In this document: positions 44,529 to 53,145 of the stretch, piece by piece | Layout of the letters: every line of letters starts with the position of its first letter | Position numbering within the stretch: the first letter of the stretch is position 1 | Assembly: GCF_039542305.1 (NCBI RefSeq) | Contig: NZ_BAABHW010000002.1 | Coordinates: 310,001-374,000, forward strand | Source: Roseibacterium beibuensis | GTDB lineage: Bacteria > Pseudomonadota > Alphaproteobacteria > Rhodobacterales > Rhodobacteraceae | Length of the DNA stretch: 64,000 nucleotides | Reading direction: 5' to 3' | The notes under the pieces: generated by a model | Databases searched by the model: none | Seen by the model: only the letters and a program-made list of their open reading frames with translations | What the model was told of the DNA's origin: nothing | Made by a program: the position numbers and the translations under genes

Positions 44529-45350
44529 ATGAGCACAAATCGCGGGAAACTCGAAGGGACGCTGCCAAACGTGACCGACCAGACACCGCCCGTGATCCAG
44601 ATCACCGGCCTGCACAAAAGCTTCGGCACACTGGACGTGCTGCGCGGGGTCGACCTGACCGCCCGCGCGGGCGATGTCGTGTCGCTGATCGGCTCCTCCG
44701 GCTCGGGGAAATCCACGCTGCTGCGCTGCGCCAACCTGCTGGAAGACAGCCAGCAGGGCGAGATCCTGTTCGAGGGGGAGCCGGTCACATGGCGCGGCAC
44801 GGGGCGCAATCGCCACCCCGGCGATGCCGCGCAGGTCCGGCGCATTCGCACCAACCTGTCGATGGTCTTTCAGCAGTTCAACCTGTGGTCCCACATGACC
44901 ATCCTGCAAAACGTCATGGAAGCGCCCGTGACGGTGCTGGGCGAAGATCGCGCCGCGGTCGAGGATCGCGCCCGCGCGCTTCTCGACAAGGTCGGCATCG
45001 GCGACAAGGCCGACGCCTGGCCCGCGCAGCTTTCCGGCGGCCAGCAGCAGCGCGCCGCCATCGCCCGCGCATTGTGCATGGAGCCGCGCGCGCTTCTGTT
45101 CGACGAGCCGACATCCGCCCTCGACCCCGAGCTTGAGCAGGAAGTCGTTCGCGTGATCCGCGCGCTGGCCGAGGAAGGCCGCACCATGGTCCTCGTGACC
45201 CATGACATGCGCATGGCGCGCGACCTCAGCGACCACGTGATTTTCCTGCACCAGGGCAAGATCGAGGAAGAGGGGGAACCCGCCGACCTCTTCGCCAACC
45301 CGAAGTCCGAACGGCTTCGCCAATTTCTCAGCCACAGTCAGGCCGCCTGA
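44529..45350 (+). CDS. Polar amino-acid/opine-type ABC transporter ATPase
   Basis: ATPase energising uptake by the three gene products that follow. It has 273 residues from ATG 44529 (MSTNRGKLEGT); GTG 44571 (VTDQTPPVIQITGLHKSFG) is an alternative that lies nearer the domain. Walker A GSSGSGKSTLL, signature LSGGQQQR, Walker B LLFDEPTSAL and His loop VTHDM are complete. The EGEPVTWRGTGRNRHPGD insert resembles HisP-type ATPases. 44 bp precede the binding-protein gene. Confidence 0.93.
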   Translation: MSTNRGKLEGTLPNVTDQTPPVIQITGLHKSFGTLDVLRGVDLTARAGDVVSLIGSSGSGKSTLLRCANLLEDSQQGEILFEGEPVTWRGTGRNRHPGDAAQVRRIRTNLSMVFQQFNLWSHMTILQNVMEAPVTVLGEDRAAVEDRARALLDKVGIGDKADAWPAQLSGGQQQRAAIARALCMEPRALLFDEPTSALDPELEQEVVRVIRALAEEGRTMVLVTHDMRMARDLSDHVIFLHQGKIEEEGEPADLFANPKSERLRQFLSHSQAA

Positions 45351-45394
45351 CCGGGGGCCGAGACCCTTCAAACCCAACCAGGGAGACTACCCGA

Positions 45395-46117
45395 ATGAAA
45401 AAACTGATCCTGACCACCGCCCTCATGGGCCTGATCGCCGGCGCCGCCGCCGCCCAGGATGTCGTCCGCATGGGCACCGAGGGCGCCTACCCTCCGTACA
45501 ATTTCATCAACGATGACGGCGAAATCGACGGCTTCGAGCGCGCCCTGGGCGACGAGCTGTGCGCCCGCGCCGAGCTGACCTGCGAGTGGGTTCTGAACGA
45601 CTGGGATTCGATCATCCCGAACCTGACCTCTGGCAACTACGACACGATCATCGCCGGGATGAGCATCACCGACGAACGCGATGAGGTGATCGACTTCACC
45701 CAGGCCTACATCCCGCCGACCCCGTCGCTCTTCGTGGCGCTGGACGAGGATGTCGACCTGAGCGGCGGCGTGATCGCAGCGCAGACCAACACCATCCAGG
45801 CGGGCTATATCGCCGCCGAGACCGACGCCGTGCTGGTCGAGTTCGCAACGCCCGACGAAACCGTGGCCGCCGTGCGCAACGGCGAGGCGGACGCCGCTCT
45901 GGCCGATGCCGACTTCCTGCTCGATGCCGTGGGCTCCGACCCCGACCTGATGGTCGTCGGCGACCCGGTCGCCCTGGGCGGCGGCATCGGCATGGGCCTG
46001 CGCGAGGGCGACGAGCTGATCGCGACCTTCGACGCGGCCATCACCTCGATGAAGGAAGACGGCACGCTGAACGCGCTGATCGTCGAGTGGTTCGGCGACG
46101 ACGCCGTGACCTGGTGA
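45395..46117 (+). CDS. ABC transporter periplasmic binding protein (polar amino-acid/LAO family)
   Basis: Periplasmic ligand-capture protein, 240 residues, signal peptide MKKLILTTALMGLIAGAAAA, then the family 3 core (VVRMGTEGAYPPYNFINDDGEIDGFERALGDEL; GMSITDERDEVIDFTQAYIPP). The arginine usually binding the ligand carboxylate is not obvious in this reading, and the ligand is unknown; polyamine-like or gamma-glutamyl compounds fit the downstream genes. Well-placed ribosome site AGGGAG. Confidence 0.92.
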   Translation: MKKLILTTALMGLIAGAAAAQDVVRMGTEGAYPPYNFINDDGEIDGFERALGDELCARAELTCEWVLNDWDSIIPNLTSGNYDTIIAGMSITDERDEVIDFTQAYIPPTPSLFVALDEDVDLSGGVIAAQTNTIQAGYIAAETDAVLVEFATPDETVAAVRNGEADAALADADFLLDAVGSDPDLMVVGDPVALGGGIGMGLREGDELIATFDAAITSMKEDGTLNALIVEWFGDDAVTW

Positions 46118-46218
46118 CCCGATCGCGGCGGGGGGGCTGGGGATACCTTGCCCTCCGTCGCATTTTTTGAACCGGCCTGTGGAAAAGCCCGTCTTATCCA
46201 CAGATCGGCGGTGGGCCG

Positions 46219-47100
46219 ATGTTCGAATACTGCTCAGATCCAGACACGCTCTCGACCCTGAACTGGTTCAGTTGCTACCTGACCAACGGGGCGCATTTCC
46301 GATTCTACCAGAGCTTTCTGACCGTGTTCGCGCTGCTGGCCGTGACCGCGCCGATTTCGCTGGCCTTCGGCTTTGCCGCCGCCGCCGCGTCGCGCAGCCA
46401 TGTCGCCCCGCTGCGCTGGGTGGGCAAGGGCTATACCGCGATGGTGCGCGGTGTGCCCGACATCGTCTTTTTCCTCTTCTTCGTGCTCGTGCTCGACCAG
46501 GGGATCGAGTATCTGCGCCATATCGTGACCTGCCCCGACTGGGACGAACCGATCCGGCAGGGCGCGAATTTCCTCGTCTGCGACGCGGCCCGCACACCGC
46601 AATCGACCAGCCCGCAATGGGTGCACGAGGTCTACAATTTCGCGCTGGCGGTCTTCACCTACGCCATCGTCTTCGGCGCCTTCTGCGGCAATGTCCTGTT
46701 CGGGGCGATGCGCGCCGTGCCGCGTGCGCAACTTGAAACCGCCGAGGCCTATGGCATGACGCGGCGCCAGACCTTCTGGCGCATCCTCGTTCCGCAGATG
46801 TGGATCTACGCGCTTCCGGGCCTGTCGAACATCTGGATGATCCTGATCAAGGCCACGCCGCTTCTGTTCCTTCTGGGGATCGAGGATGTCGTCTACTGGG
46901 CGCGCGAGCTGGGCGGCAGCCGCAGCGGAGCCTACCAGTACCCGCATCCCGACTGGCGCTTCTGGTACTTCCTCGGGCTGCTGGTGTTCTACCTGTCCTT
47001 CACCCGTGTCTCGGAAATCGTGCTGGCGCGCCTGACCCGCAAGCTGAGCCACGGACAGGCGACGATGGCGGGCGAAGACATGCGAAAGGCGGCGGCATGA
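46219..47100 (+). CDS. ABC transporter permease, first (HisM/HisQ-type)
   Basis: Inner-membrane permease, 293 residues, with the EAA-loop form EAYGMTRRQTFWRILVPQMW and five helices. A hydrophilic loop of about 45 residues (TCPDWDEPIRQGANFLVCD) between early helices is longer than usual. It follows the binding-protein gene by 101 bp and its stop overlaps the next gene by 4 bp (ATGA at 47097). Confidence 0.92.
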   Translation: MFEYCSDPDTLSTLNWFSCYLTNGAHFRFYQSFLTVFALLAVTAPISLAFGFAAAAASRSHVAPLRWVGKGYTAMVRGVPDIVFFLFFVLVLDQGIEYLRHIVTCPDWDEPIRQGANFLVCDAARTPQSTSPQWVHEVYNFALAVFTYAIVFGAFCGNVLFGAMRAVPRAQLETAEAYGMTRRQTFWRILVPQMWIYALPGLSNIWMILIKATPLLFLLGIEDVVYWARELGGSRSGAYQYPHPDWRFWYFLGLLVFYLSFTRVSEIVLARLTRKLSHGQATMAGEDMRKAAA

Positions 47101-47936
47101 TCTGCGGCGAAGCCCTCCAGTCCTACGGGCTGCGCGCGCTGGGATATGGCGAGCGCCTGCTGCCGCGCGGCGAGATCACGCTGTGCGACCAGGTCGTTCT
47201 GATCGGCTCGGGCATGATATGGAACGTCTATTTCGCGGTGCTGGCGCTGCTTTTCGGCTTCGCCTTCGCCGTGCTGCTGGCGGTGGCCAAGAACACGCCC
47301 TCGCGGCTGACGCGCAAACCGGCGGAATGGTTCATCTTCGTCTTCCGGGGCTCGCCCCTCTTCATCCAGTTCTTCATGGCCTACGAGGCCTTCGTGATGC
47401 TGCCCCGCCTGGGCGTCGAGTTCGAGCTGTTCGGCATCATGATCGAGGCCGAGACCCGCTGGTTCGCGCGCGCCTGGCTGGGGGCGCTGATCGTGCTCTT
47501 TCTCAACACCTCGGCCTACACCGCCGAGATCTTTTACGGCGCGCTGCGCGCGGTGCCGAAAGGCGACCTGGAGGCGGCGGATGCCTACGGCCTGTCCGGT
47601 TGGAAGAAGTTTCGCCGCATCACCTTCCCGACGATGCTGCGGCTGGCCTGGCCCGCCTACACGAACGAGGCGATCTTCCTGTTTCACGCCACGGCGCTGG
47701 TCTTCTTCGCCTCCTTCCCGGCCTTCCAGCAAAAGGGCGACGCGCTCTATTACGCCAGCTATTTCGCGGACCGGACGTTCAATCCGTTCATCCCCTACCC
47801 GATCGTGGCGGTCTATTTCGTGATCTTCACGCTGGTCATCATCGGCGTGTTCGGCGCGATGAACCGGCGGCTGAACCGCCACCTTCCCTCGGAACAGAGG
47901 CCGCGATTGCGCTTGCGTCCAACCCTGATCCGATAG
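47097..47936 (+). CDS. ABC transporter permease, second (HisM/HisQ-type)
   Basis: Second permease, 279 residues from ATG 47097, with the EAA loop EAADAYGLSGWKKFRRITFPTM and a conserved FRGSPLFIQFFMAYE early segment. The start is chosen by the ATGA overlap; the protein reaches its usual N-terminus there. The glutamine-synthetase-like gene begins 12 bp after the stop, with only a weak ribosome site. Confidence 0.92.
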   Translation: MICGEALQSYGLRALGYGERLLPRGEITLCDQVVLIGSGMIWNVYFAVLALLFGFAFAVLLAVAKNTPSRLTRKPAEWFIFVFRGSPLFIQFFMAYEAFVMLPRLGVEFELFGIMIEAETRWFARAWLGALIVLFLNTSAYTAEIFYGALRAVPKGDLEAADAYGLSGWKKFRRITFPTMLRLAWPAYTNEAIFLFHATALVFFASFPAFQQKGDALYYASYFADRTFNPFIPYPIVAVYFVIFTLVIIGVFGAMNRRLNRHLPSEQRPRLRLRPTLIR

Positions 47937-47948
47937 CTATATCGGCGC

Positions 47949-49283
47949 ATGGAAGCCTATCTTCACGACAATCCGCAGATCAAATCGATCCGCGTCGCCG
48001 CCGCCGATCTCAACGGCCAGCCGCGCGGCAAACGCATCGCCCGCCGCTACGCCGACAAGGCCATCACCCAGGGGACGCGCTTTCCCTACTCGGTGCTGAA
48101 CCTCGACATCTGGGGCGAGGATATCGACGACAGCCCCCTGGTTTTCGAGGCAGGCGATCCCGACGGCATCCTGATGCCGACCGAGCGCGGCTTCGTCCCG
48201 ATGCCGTGGCTGGACGCGCCGACCGCCCTTCTGCCGATCTGGATGTTTCACCATGACGGGCGCCCCTACGAGGGCGACCCGCGGCAGGCCCTGGCCCGCG
48301 TCGTCGCCCGCTATGCCGAGCGCGGCCTGACCCCCGTGGTTGCCACCGAGATGGAGTTCTACCTGATCGACGACCGGGGCCGCGAATTGCGCGTGCCGCC
48401 CTCGCCCCGCTCCGGCAAGCGGCGGCACCAGGCGGAAATCCTCGCCATGCGGCAACTCGATGCGTGGGACAATTTCTTCACCGCGCTCTACGACGCCTGC
48501 GAGGCGATGGACATTCCCGCCGACACCACGATTTCCGAGGCCGGACCGGGCCAGTTCGAGATCAACCTGATGCACCAGGCCGACGCGCTGAAGGCCGCCG
48601 ACGATGCGTGGTTGTTCAAGATCGCGGTCAAGGGGCTGGCGCGTCAGCACGGCTTTGCCGCCAGCTTCATGGCGAAACCCTATCCCGATTACTCGGGCAA
48701 CGGGCTGCACACGCATTTCTCGGTCCTCGATGCCGAGGGCAACAACATATTCGACGAACGCCGCGCGGGGGGCGAGGCGCGGCTTGGCCATGCCATCGCG
48801 GGCTGCATGGCGGCGATGCCCGGCTCGATGCTGGTCTTTGCGCCGCACGCCAGCAGCTATGATCGCCTTGTGCCCGGCGCCCATGCACCCACCGGCATCG
48901 CCTGGGCGCATGAGAACCGCACGACCGCCCTGCGCGTGCCCTCGGGCGGACCTGCCGCGCGGCGGATCGAACACCGCGTCGCGGGCGGTGACATCAACCC
49001 CTACCTGTTCCTCGCCGCGGTGCTGGGCGCCGCGCTGAACGGGCTGGAGGACGAGGCGCCGCCGCCGCCGCCGATCACCGGCAACGCCTATGACAAGGAT
49101 CTCGCGCAACTGCCCGGCTCCTGGGCCGACGCAATCGAGGCCTTCGACCAAAGCCCCGAGATCGCGCGGATTTTCCCCGAGGAAATCCGCCGCAACTTCC
49201 TCGCCACCAAGCGGCAGGAGTTGCGCTACATGGCCGAACTGTCCGAGGACGAGCAGCAGGAACTCTACCTCGACACCGTTTGA
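47949..49283 (+). CDS. Glutamine synthetase family ligase (PuuA-like), copy 1
   Basis: Glutamine-synthetase-fold enzyme, probably joining glutamate to an amine or polyamine (gamma-glutamyl ligase). The 444 residues carry TEMEFYLID (metal-binding), GPGQFEINL, PYPDYSGNGLHTHFS and NRTTALRVPSGG. Short compared with true GlnA, whose adenylylation tail is absent. It directly follows the ABC transporter genes. Which amine is used is unknown. A second copy lies at 50375. Confidence 0.87.
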   Translation: MEAYLHDNPQIKSIRVAAADLNGQPRGKRIARRYADKAITQGTRFPYSVLNLDIWGEDIDDSPLVFEAGDPDGILMPTERGFVPMPWLDAPTALLPIWMFHHDGRPYEGDPRQALARVVARYAERGLTPVVATEMEFYLIDDRGRELRVPPSPRSGKRRHQAEILAMRQLDAWDNFFTALYDACEAMDIPADTTISEAGPGQFEINLMHQADALKAADDAWLFKIAVKGLARQHGFAASFMAKPYPDYSGNGLHTHFSVLDAEGNNIFDERRAGGEARLGHAIAGCMAAMPGSMLVFAPHASSYDRLVPGAHAPTGIAWAHENRTTALRVPSGGPAARRIEHRVAGGDINPYLFLAAVLGAALNGLEDEAPPPPPITGNAYDKDLAQLPGSWADAIEAFDQSPEIARIFPEEIRRNFLATKRQELRYMAELSEDEQQELYLDTV

Positions 49284-49292
49284 CGCGGCGCG

Positions 49293-49526
49293 TCAGGTCG
49301 CCATCTGCTCGACAAGGTTTTTCAGCAATTCGGCCGAGGCGCGCAGCCCCTCGGTCTCGTCGCGGTTCAATTCGGGCATCAGGGTCGCCGACACGCCCTC
49401 GCGCCCCACCAGACGCGGCAGCGACAGCGCCACGTCGGGCACGCCCAGAACCTCGCCCTCGACGGTCGAGACCGACAGCACCGCCTGTTCATCCCCCGCG
49501 ATGGCGCCCACGAGTCCGACCTTCAT
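49293..49526 (-). pseudogene. Remnant of an L-lactate/malate dehydrogenase (internal in-frame deletion)
   Basis: A 77-residue frame joins the N-terminal dinucleotide loop MKVGLVGA to sequence of an LDH C-terminus (IAGDEQAVLSVSTVEGEVLGVPDVALSLPRLVGREGV ... LMPELNRDETEGLRASAELLKNLV). About 230 residues between them, including the catalytic His region, are absent. Without them it cannot be an active dehydrogenase. It is antisense to its neighbours, convergent with the upstream ligase gene. A fully coding deletion scar is the simplest reading. Confidence 0.7.
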
Positions 49527-49661
49527 GCCCTACCTCGCGAGGTTTCGCAGCTGCAGCACAGCATGGACCGGCGGCGCATGGCAAACCCCGATGCGCGCCC
49601 ACTTGTGCCGGATCGCGGGCAGGCATAGCTTCGCGCCATACCCTTTTGACGGATTACCCCC

Positions 49662-50378
49662 ATGCGTATCGGCATCCTGCAAACCGGCCATGTCCCGGAC
49701 GAGATCAAGGCCACGGACGGCGAATATGCCGACATGTTCGCCCGCCTCTTCGAAGGGCGCGAGTTCACCTATGACGTCTATAACGTCGTCGACATGGAGT
49801 TTCCCGACGGCGCCGCGGCGGCGGAGGGCTGGCTGATCACCGGCTCGCGCCATGGCGCCTACGAAGATCACCCCTGGATTCCGCCGTTGGAGGAGCTGAT
49901 CCGCGCCATCCGCGATGCGGGCGCGCCGTTGGTGGGCATCTGTTTCGGCCACCAGATCATCGCGCAGGCGCTTGGCGGCACGGTCGAGAAATTCGCCGGC
50001 GGCTGGTCCGTCGGGCGGCGCAGCTACCAGGTGGGCGACCGGACGCTCTACCTCAACGCGTGGCACCAGGACCAGGTGGTCGCCCTGCCCGAGGGGACGA
50101 CCGTTCTGGGCCATAACGATTTCTGCGCCAACGCGGTGCTGGCCTTCGGTCCGCGCATCCTGACAGTGCAGCCGCATCCCGAATTCGGCGCCTCCGTCGT
50201 GCAGGGCCTGATCGAGCACCGCTCGGCCACCGTGCCCGACCCGCTGGTCGACGCCGCGCGCGAGGGGCTGTCGCGGCCCACCGACAACCCGCCCGTCGCC
50301 GATTGGCTGGCCGATGTGCTGGAAGGGGCGGACGCCACCGTCCTGCCCGGAAATTTCACGCGAAAGGTCAGCGCATGA
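49662..50378 (+). CDS. Type 1 glutamine amidotransferase
   Basis: Class I GATase domain protein, 238 residues, with catalytic Cys94 in VGICFGHQIIAQALGG and His172/Glu174 in QPHPEF. It resembles stand-alone GMP-synthase-like amidotransferases rather than the PuuD hydrolase, though hydrolysis of a gamma-glutamyl bond would suit the neighbours. The stop overlaps the second ligase gene by 4 bp (ATGA at 50375-50378). Confidence 0.9.
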   Translation: MRIGILQTGHVPDEIKATDGEYADMFARLFEGREFTYDVYNVVDMEFPDGAAAAEGWLITGSRHGAYEDHPWIPPLEELIRAIRDAGAPLVGICFGHQIIAQALGGTVEKFAGGWSVGRRSYQVGDRTLYLNAWHQDQVVALPEGTTVLGHNDFCANAVLAFGPRILTVQPHPEFGASVVQGLIEHRSATVPDPLVDAAREGLSRPTDNPPVADWLADVLEGADATVLPGNFTRKVSA

Positions 50379-51742
50379 GCGCGATGAGCAACCTTGTCGA
50401 ACGCCTGCCCGAGGTGGCGCAGGTCTATCTCGAAGGGCGCAGCATCGACGAGGTGGAGTGCATCGTCGCCGACCTCGCCGGGGTCGCGCGGGGCAAGGCG
50501 ATGCCGGGCGGCAAATTCGCCCAGCAGACACATTTCTACCTGCCCAACTCGATCTTCTTCCAGACGATCACCGGCGATTGGGCCGACAATCCGCTGGACG
50601 TGGGCTTTACCGAGCCGGACATGGTCCTGACCCCGGATTTCACCACCGCCCTGCCCGCGCCCTGGACCGCCGACTGGACACTGCAGGTGATCCACGACAT
50701 CGACGACCAGCAGGGTCAGCCGGTGCCCTTCGCCCCGCGCAACGTCCTCAAACGGGTGGTGGCGCTTTACAACGCGCGCGGCTGGACCCCCATCGTCGCG
50801 CCCGAGATGGAATTCTACCTCGTGGCGCCCAACACCGACCCCGCCCGCGCGATCGAACCGCCGATGGGCCGGTCGGGGCGGCGCGCCGCCGCGCGGCAGG
50901 CCTATTCCATGTCGGCGGTCGATGAATACGGCCCCGTCATCGACGACATCTACGATTTCGCCGAGGCGATGGGCCTGGAAATCGACGGCATCCTGCAAGA
51001 GGGCGGCGCGGGTCAGGTGGAGTTGAACCTGCGCCACGGCGACCCGGTGCGGCTGGCCGACGAGATGTTCTATTTCAAGCGCATGATCCGCGAGGCCGCG
51101 CTGAAGCACGACTGCTACGCGACCTTCATGGCCAAGCCGATCGAGGGCGAGCCGGGCAGCGCCATGCATATCCACCATTCGGTGGTCGACATGGAGACCG
51201 GGCAGAACATCTTTTCCGACGCCGAGGGCGACGAGACCCCGGCCTTCGGTCATTTCATCGGCGGGATGCAGCGGCACCTGCCCTCGGTCATCGCGCTCCT
51301 TGCGCCTTACGTGAACAGCTACCGCCGCTACGTCCCGGATTTCGCCGCGCCCATCAACCTCGAATGGGCGCGCGACAACCGCACCACGGGGCTGCGCGTG
51401 CCGATCTCGGATGCCGCAGGGCGGCGCGTGGAAAACCGCCTGCCGGGGATGGATTGCAACCCCTATCTGGGGATCGCGGCCTCGCTCGCCTGTGGCTACC
51501 TGGGTCTGGTGAACGCCACCGCACCGGGCGAGCCATGGGTGGGCGATGCCTATACCGGCGACGACAATATCCCGCGCGGCCTTGGCGCGGCGCTCGACCT
51601 GCTGCGCGAGGACACGGCCATCCGCGAGGTGCTCGGCACCGAGTTCTGCGACGTCTATGCCGCCGTCAAAGACCTCGAATACAACGAGTTCCTGCAAGTG
51701 ATCAGCCCGTGGGAGCGGGAGCATCTGCTCCTGAACGTGTGA
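50375..51742 (+). CDS. Glutamine synthetase family ligase (PuuA-like), copy 2
   Basis: A 455-residue glutamine-synthetase-fold ligase. Metal and ATP regions: PEMEFYLV, GAGQVELNLRHG, MAKPIEGEPGSAMHIHHS and NRTTGLRVP. It is closest in layout to gamma-glutamylputrescine synthetases, with SIFFQTITGDWADNPLD early and PYLGIAASLACGYLGL. Start at the ATGA overlap. It shares only core motifs with copy 1, so these are old paralogues rather than a recent duplication. Confidence 0.88.
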   Translation: MSAMSNLVERLPEVAQVYLEGRSIDEVECIVADLAGVARGKAMPGGKFAQQTHFYLPNSIFFQTITGDWADNPLDVGFTEPDMVLTPDFTTALPAPWTADWTLQVIHDIDDQQGQPVPFAPRNVLKRVVALYNARGWTPIVAPEMEFYLVAPNTDPARAIEPPMGRSGRRAAARQAYSMSAVDEYGPVIDDIYDFAEAMGLEIDGILQEGGAGQVELNLRHGDPVRLADEMFYFKRMIREAALKHDCYATFMAKPIEGEPGSAMHIHHSVVDMETGQNIFSDAEGDETPAFGHFIGGMQRHLPSVIALLAPYVNSYRRYVPDFAAPINLEWARDNRTTGLRVPISDAAGRRVENRLPGMDCNPYLGIAASLACGYLGLVNATAPGEPWVGDAYTGDDNIPRGLGAALDLLREDTAIREVLGTEFCDVYAAVKDLEYNEFLQVISPWEREHLLLNV

Positions 51743-51750
51743 CGCCCGTC

Positions 51751-53052
51751 ATGAGCGCGCTTTACCGCAACGACCGCCCCGGCAGCCATGCGCCGTCCTG
51801 GTATGCCTCGGCCCTGCCCGCGCCACCGACACGCCCCGCCCTGCTGGGCGAGGTCAGGGCGGATGTGGCGATCCTGGGGGCCGGGTTCACCGGGCTGTGG
51901 GCCGCGCTGGTGCTGGCCCGCGCGGGGCGGCAAGTGGTGGTGCTGGATGCGCATCGCGTGGGCTTCGGCGCTTCGGGGCGGAATGGCGGGCAAGTCCATT
52001 CGGGCTACAACAAGCCGCTGGATTGGCTGGAGGCGAAACTGGGCGACGCGCGCGCGCGCGCGCTGTGGGACCTGTCCGAAAGGGCGAAGGACCAGCTGCG
52101 CGATTTCTGCGCCGCCCATGCGCCCGAGGCCGCCTTTCGCCCGGGCATCGCCCATGGTGTCTACAGCGCCGCCGAGTTGGACGAGGCCCGCGCCGAGGCC
52201 GATCATATCGCCGCCAGGACCGGCCAGACCGCCGAGGTGATGGACGCGGACACGTTCGGCGCGCTGGTCAAATCCCCCCTCTACCAGGGCGGTATTCTCG
52301 ACCATAGCGGCGGTCACCTGAACCCGCTGGCCTATGCCCGCGCCCTGGCGCGCGAGGCCGAGGCGGCGGGCGCGGCGATCTACGAGCAAAGCGAAGTCAC
52401 GGGGATCGAGGACGGCGCGCAGGTGGTGCTGACCACCGCCGGGGGCCGCGTCTCCGCCGATCACGCCATCATCGCGGGCAATGGCTATTTGCCGAACATC
52501 CTGCCGCAGGTGAATGCGCGGGTGATGCCGATCAACTCCTTCATCGCCGCGACCGAGCCGCTGCCCGACACCTGGCGCGACGTTCTGGCCGAGGATATCG
52601 CCGTGGCCGATTCCCGCTTCGTGGTGAATTACTACCGCTTTTCCGAGGATCGCCGGTTCCTCTTCGGCGGGCGCGAGAGCTATTCCATCGGCTTCCCCTC
52701 GGACATCTCGACGGCATTGGTGGCCCGCATGACGCGCCTGTTCCCGCAACTGAAGGGCGTCGCGGTCACCCATGTCTGGGGCGGGTCGCTGGGGATCACG
52801 GTGCCGCGCCTGCCCTACCTTGCCCGCCTCAGCCCCCGGATGCTGTCGGCCGCCGGGTTCTCGGGGCATGGCGTGGCGCTTTCGGGCATGGCGGGGCGAA
52901 TCATGGCCGAGGCCGTGATGGGGCAGGAGGACGACCTCGCCGCCTTCGAGGCCCTTCCGATCCCGCGTTTTCCGGGCGGCACGGCGCTGCGCGCGCCGAT
53001 CCTGACGCTGGCGATGACGTGGTTCTCGCTGCGCGACCGCCTGGGTATATGA
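51751..53052 (+). CDS. FAD-dependent amine oxidase (PuuB-like)
   Basis: DAO-family flavoprotein, 433 residues: dinucleotide loop VAILGAGFTGLWAALVLARAG (about 38-58), GFGASGRNGGQVHSGYN (the GRNGG motif typical of gamma-glutamylputrescine oxidase), and C-terminal GFSGHGVALSGMAGRI. Likely oxidises a gamma-glutamylated amine to an aldehyde. Starts 8 bp after the ligase. Family confident, exact substrate inferred. Confidence 0.88.
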   Translation: MSALYRNDRPGSHAPSWYASALPAPPTRPALLGEVRADVAILGAGFTGLWAALVLARAGRQVVVLDAHRVGFGASGRNGGQVHSGYNKPLDWLEAKLGDARARALWDLSERAKDQLRDFCAAHAPEAAFRPGIAHGVYSAAELDEARAEADHIAARTGQTAEVMDADTFGALVKSPLYQGGILDHSGGHLNPLAYARALAREAEAAGAAIYEQSEVTGIEDGAQVVLTTAGGRVSADHAIIAGNGYLPNILPQVNARVMPINSFIAATEPLPDTWRDVLAEDIAVADSRFVVNYYRFSEDRRFLFGGRESYSIGFPSDISTALVARMTRLFPQLKGVAVTHVWGGSLGITVPRLPYLARLSPRMLSAAGFSGHGVALSGMAGRIMAEAVMGQEDDLAAFEALPIPRFPGGTALRAPILTLAMTWFSLRDRLGI

Positions 53053-53083
53053 CCTTCTGGCAGCGTCATTTTTCTTTCACTGG

Positions 53084-53138
53084 CCCTTTTCGCGCGTTTG
53101 GGAGTATAAGAATTTCGAAAAGGGACATTTCGAAAAGG
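53084..53138 (+). promoter_or_regulatory. Repeated CGAAAAGG boxes around a putative -10 before the DegT gene
   Basis: CCCTTTTCG at 53084-53092 (inverted), then TATAAG (53105-53110, a possible -10), then two direct copies of ATTTCGAAAAGG at 53112-53123 and 53127-53138, 15 bp apart; the second holds the ribosome site of the downstream gene. No good -35 was found. Confidence 0.5.
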
Positions 53139-53145
53139 TGAAATC

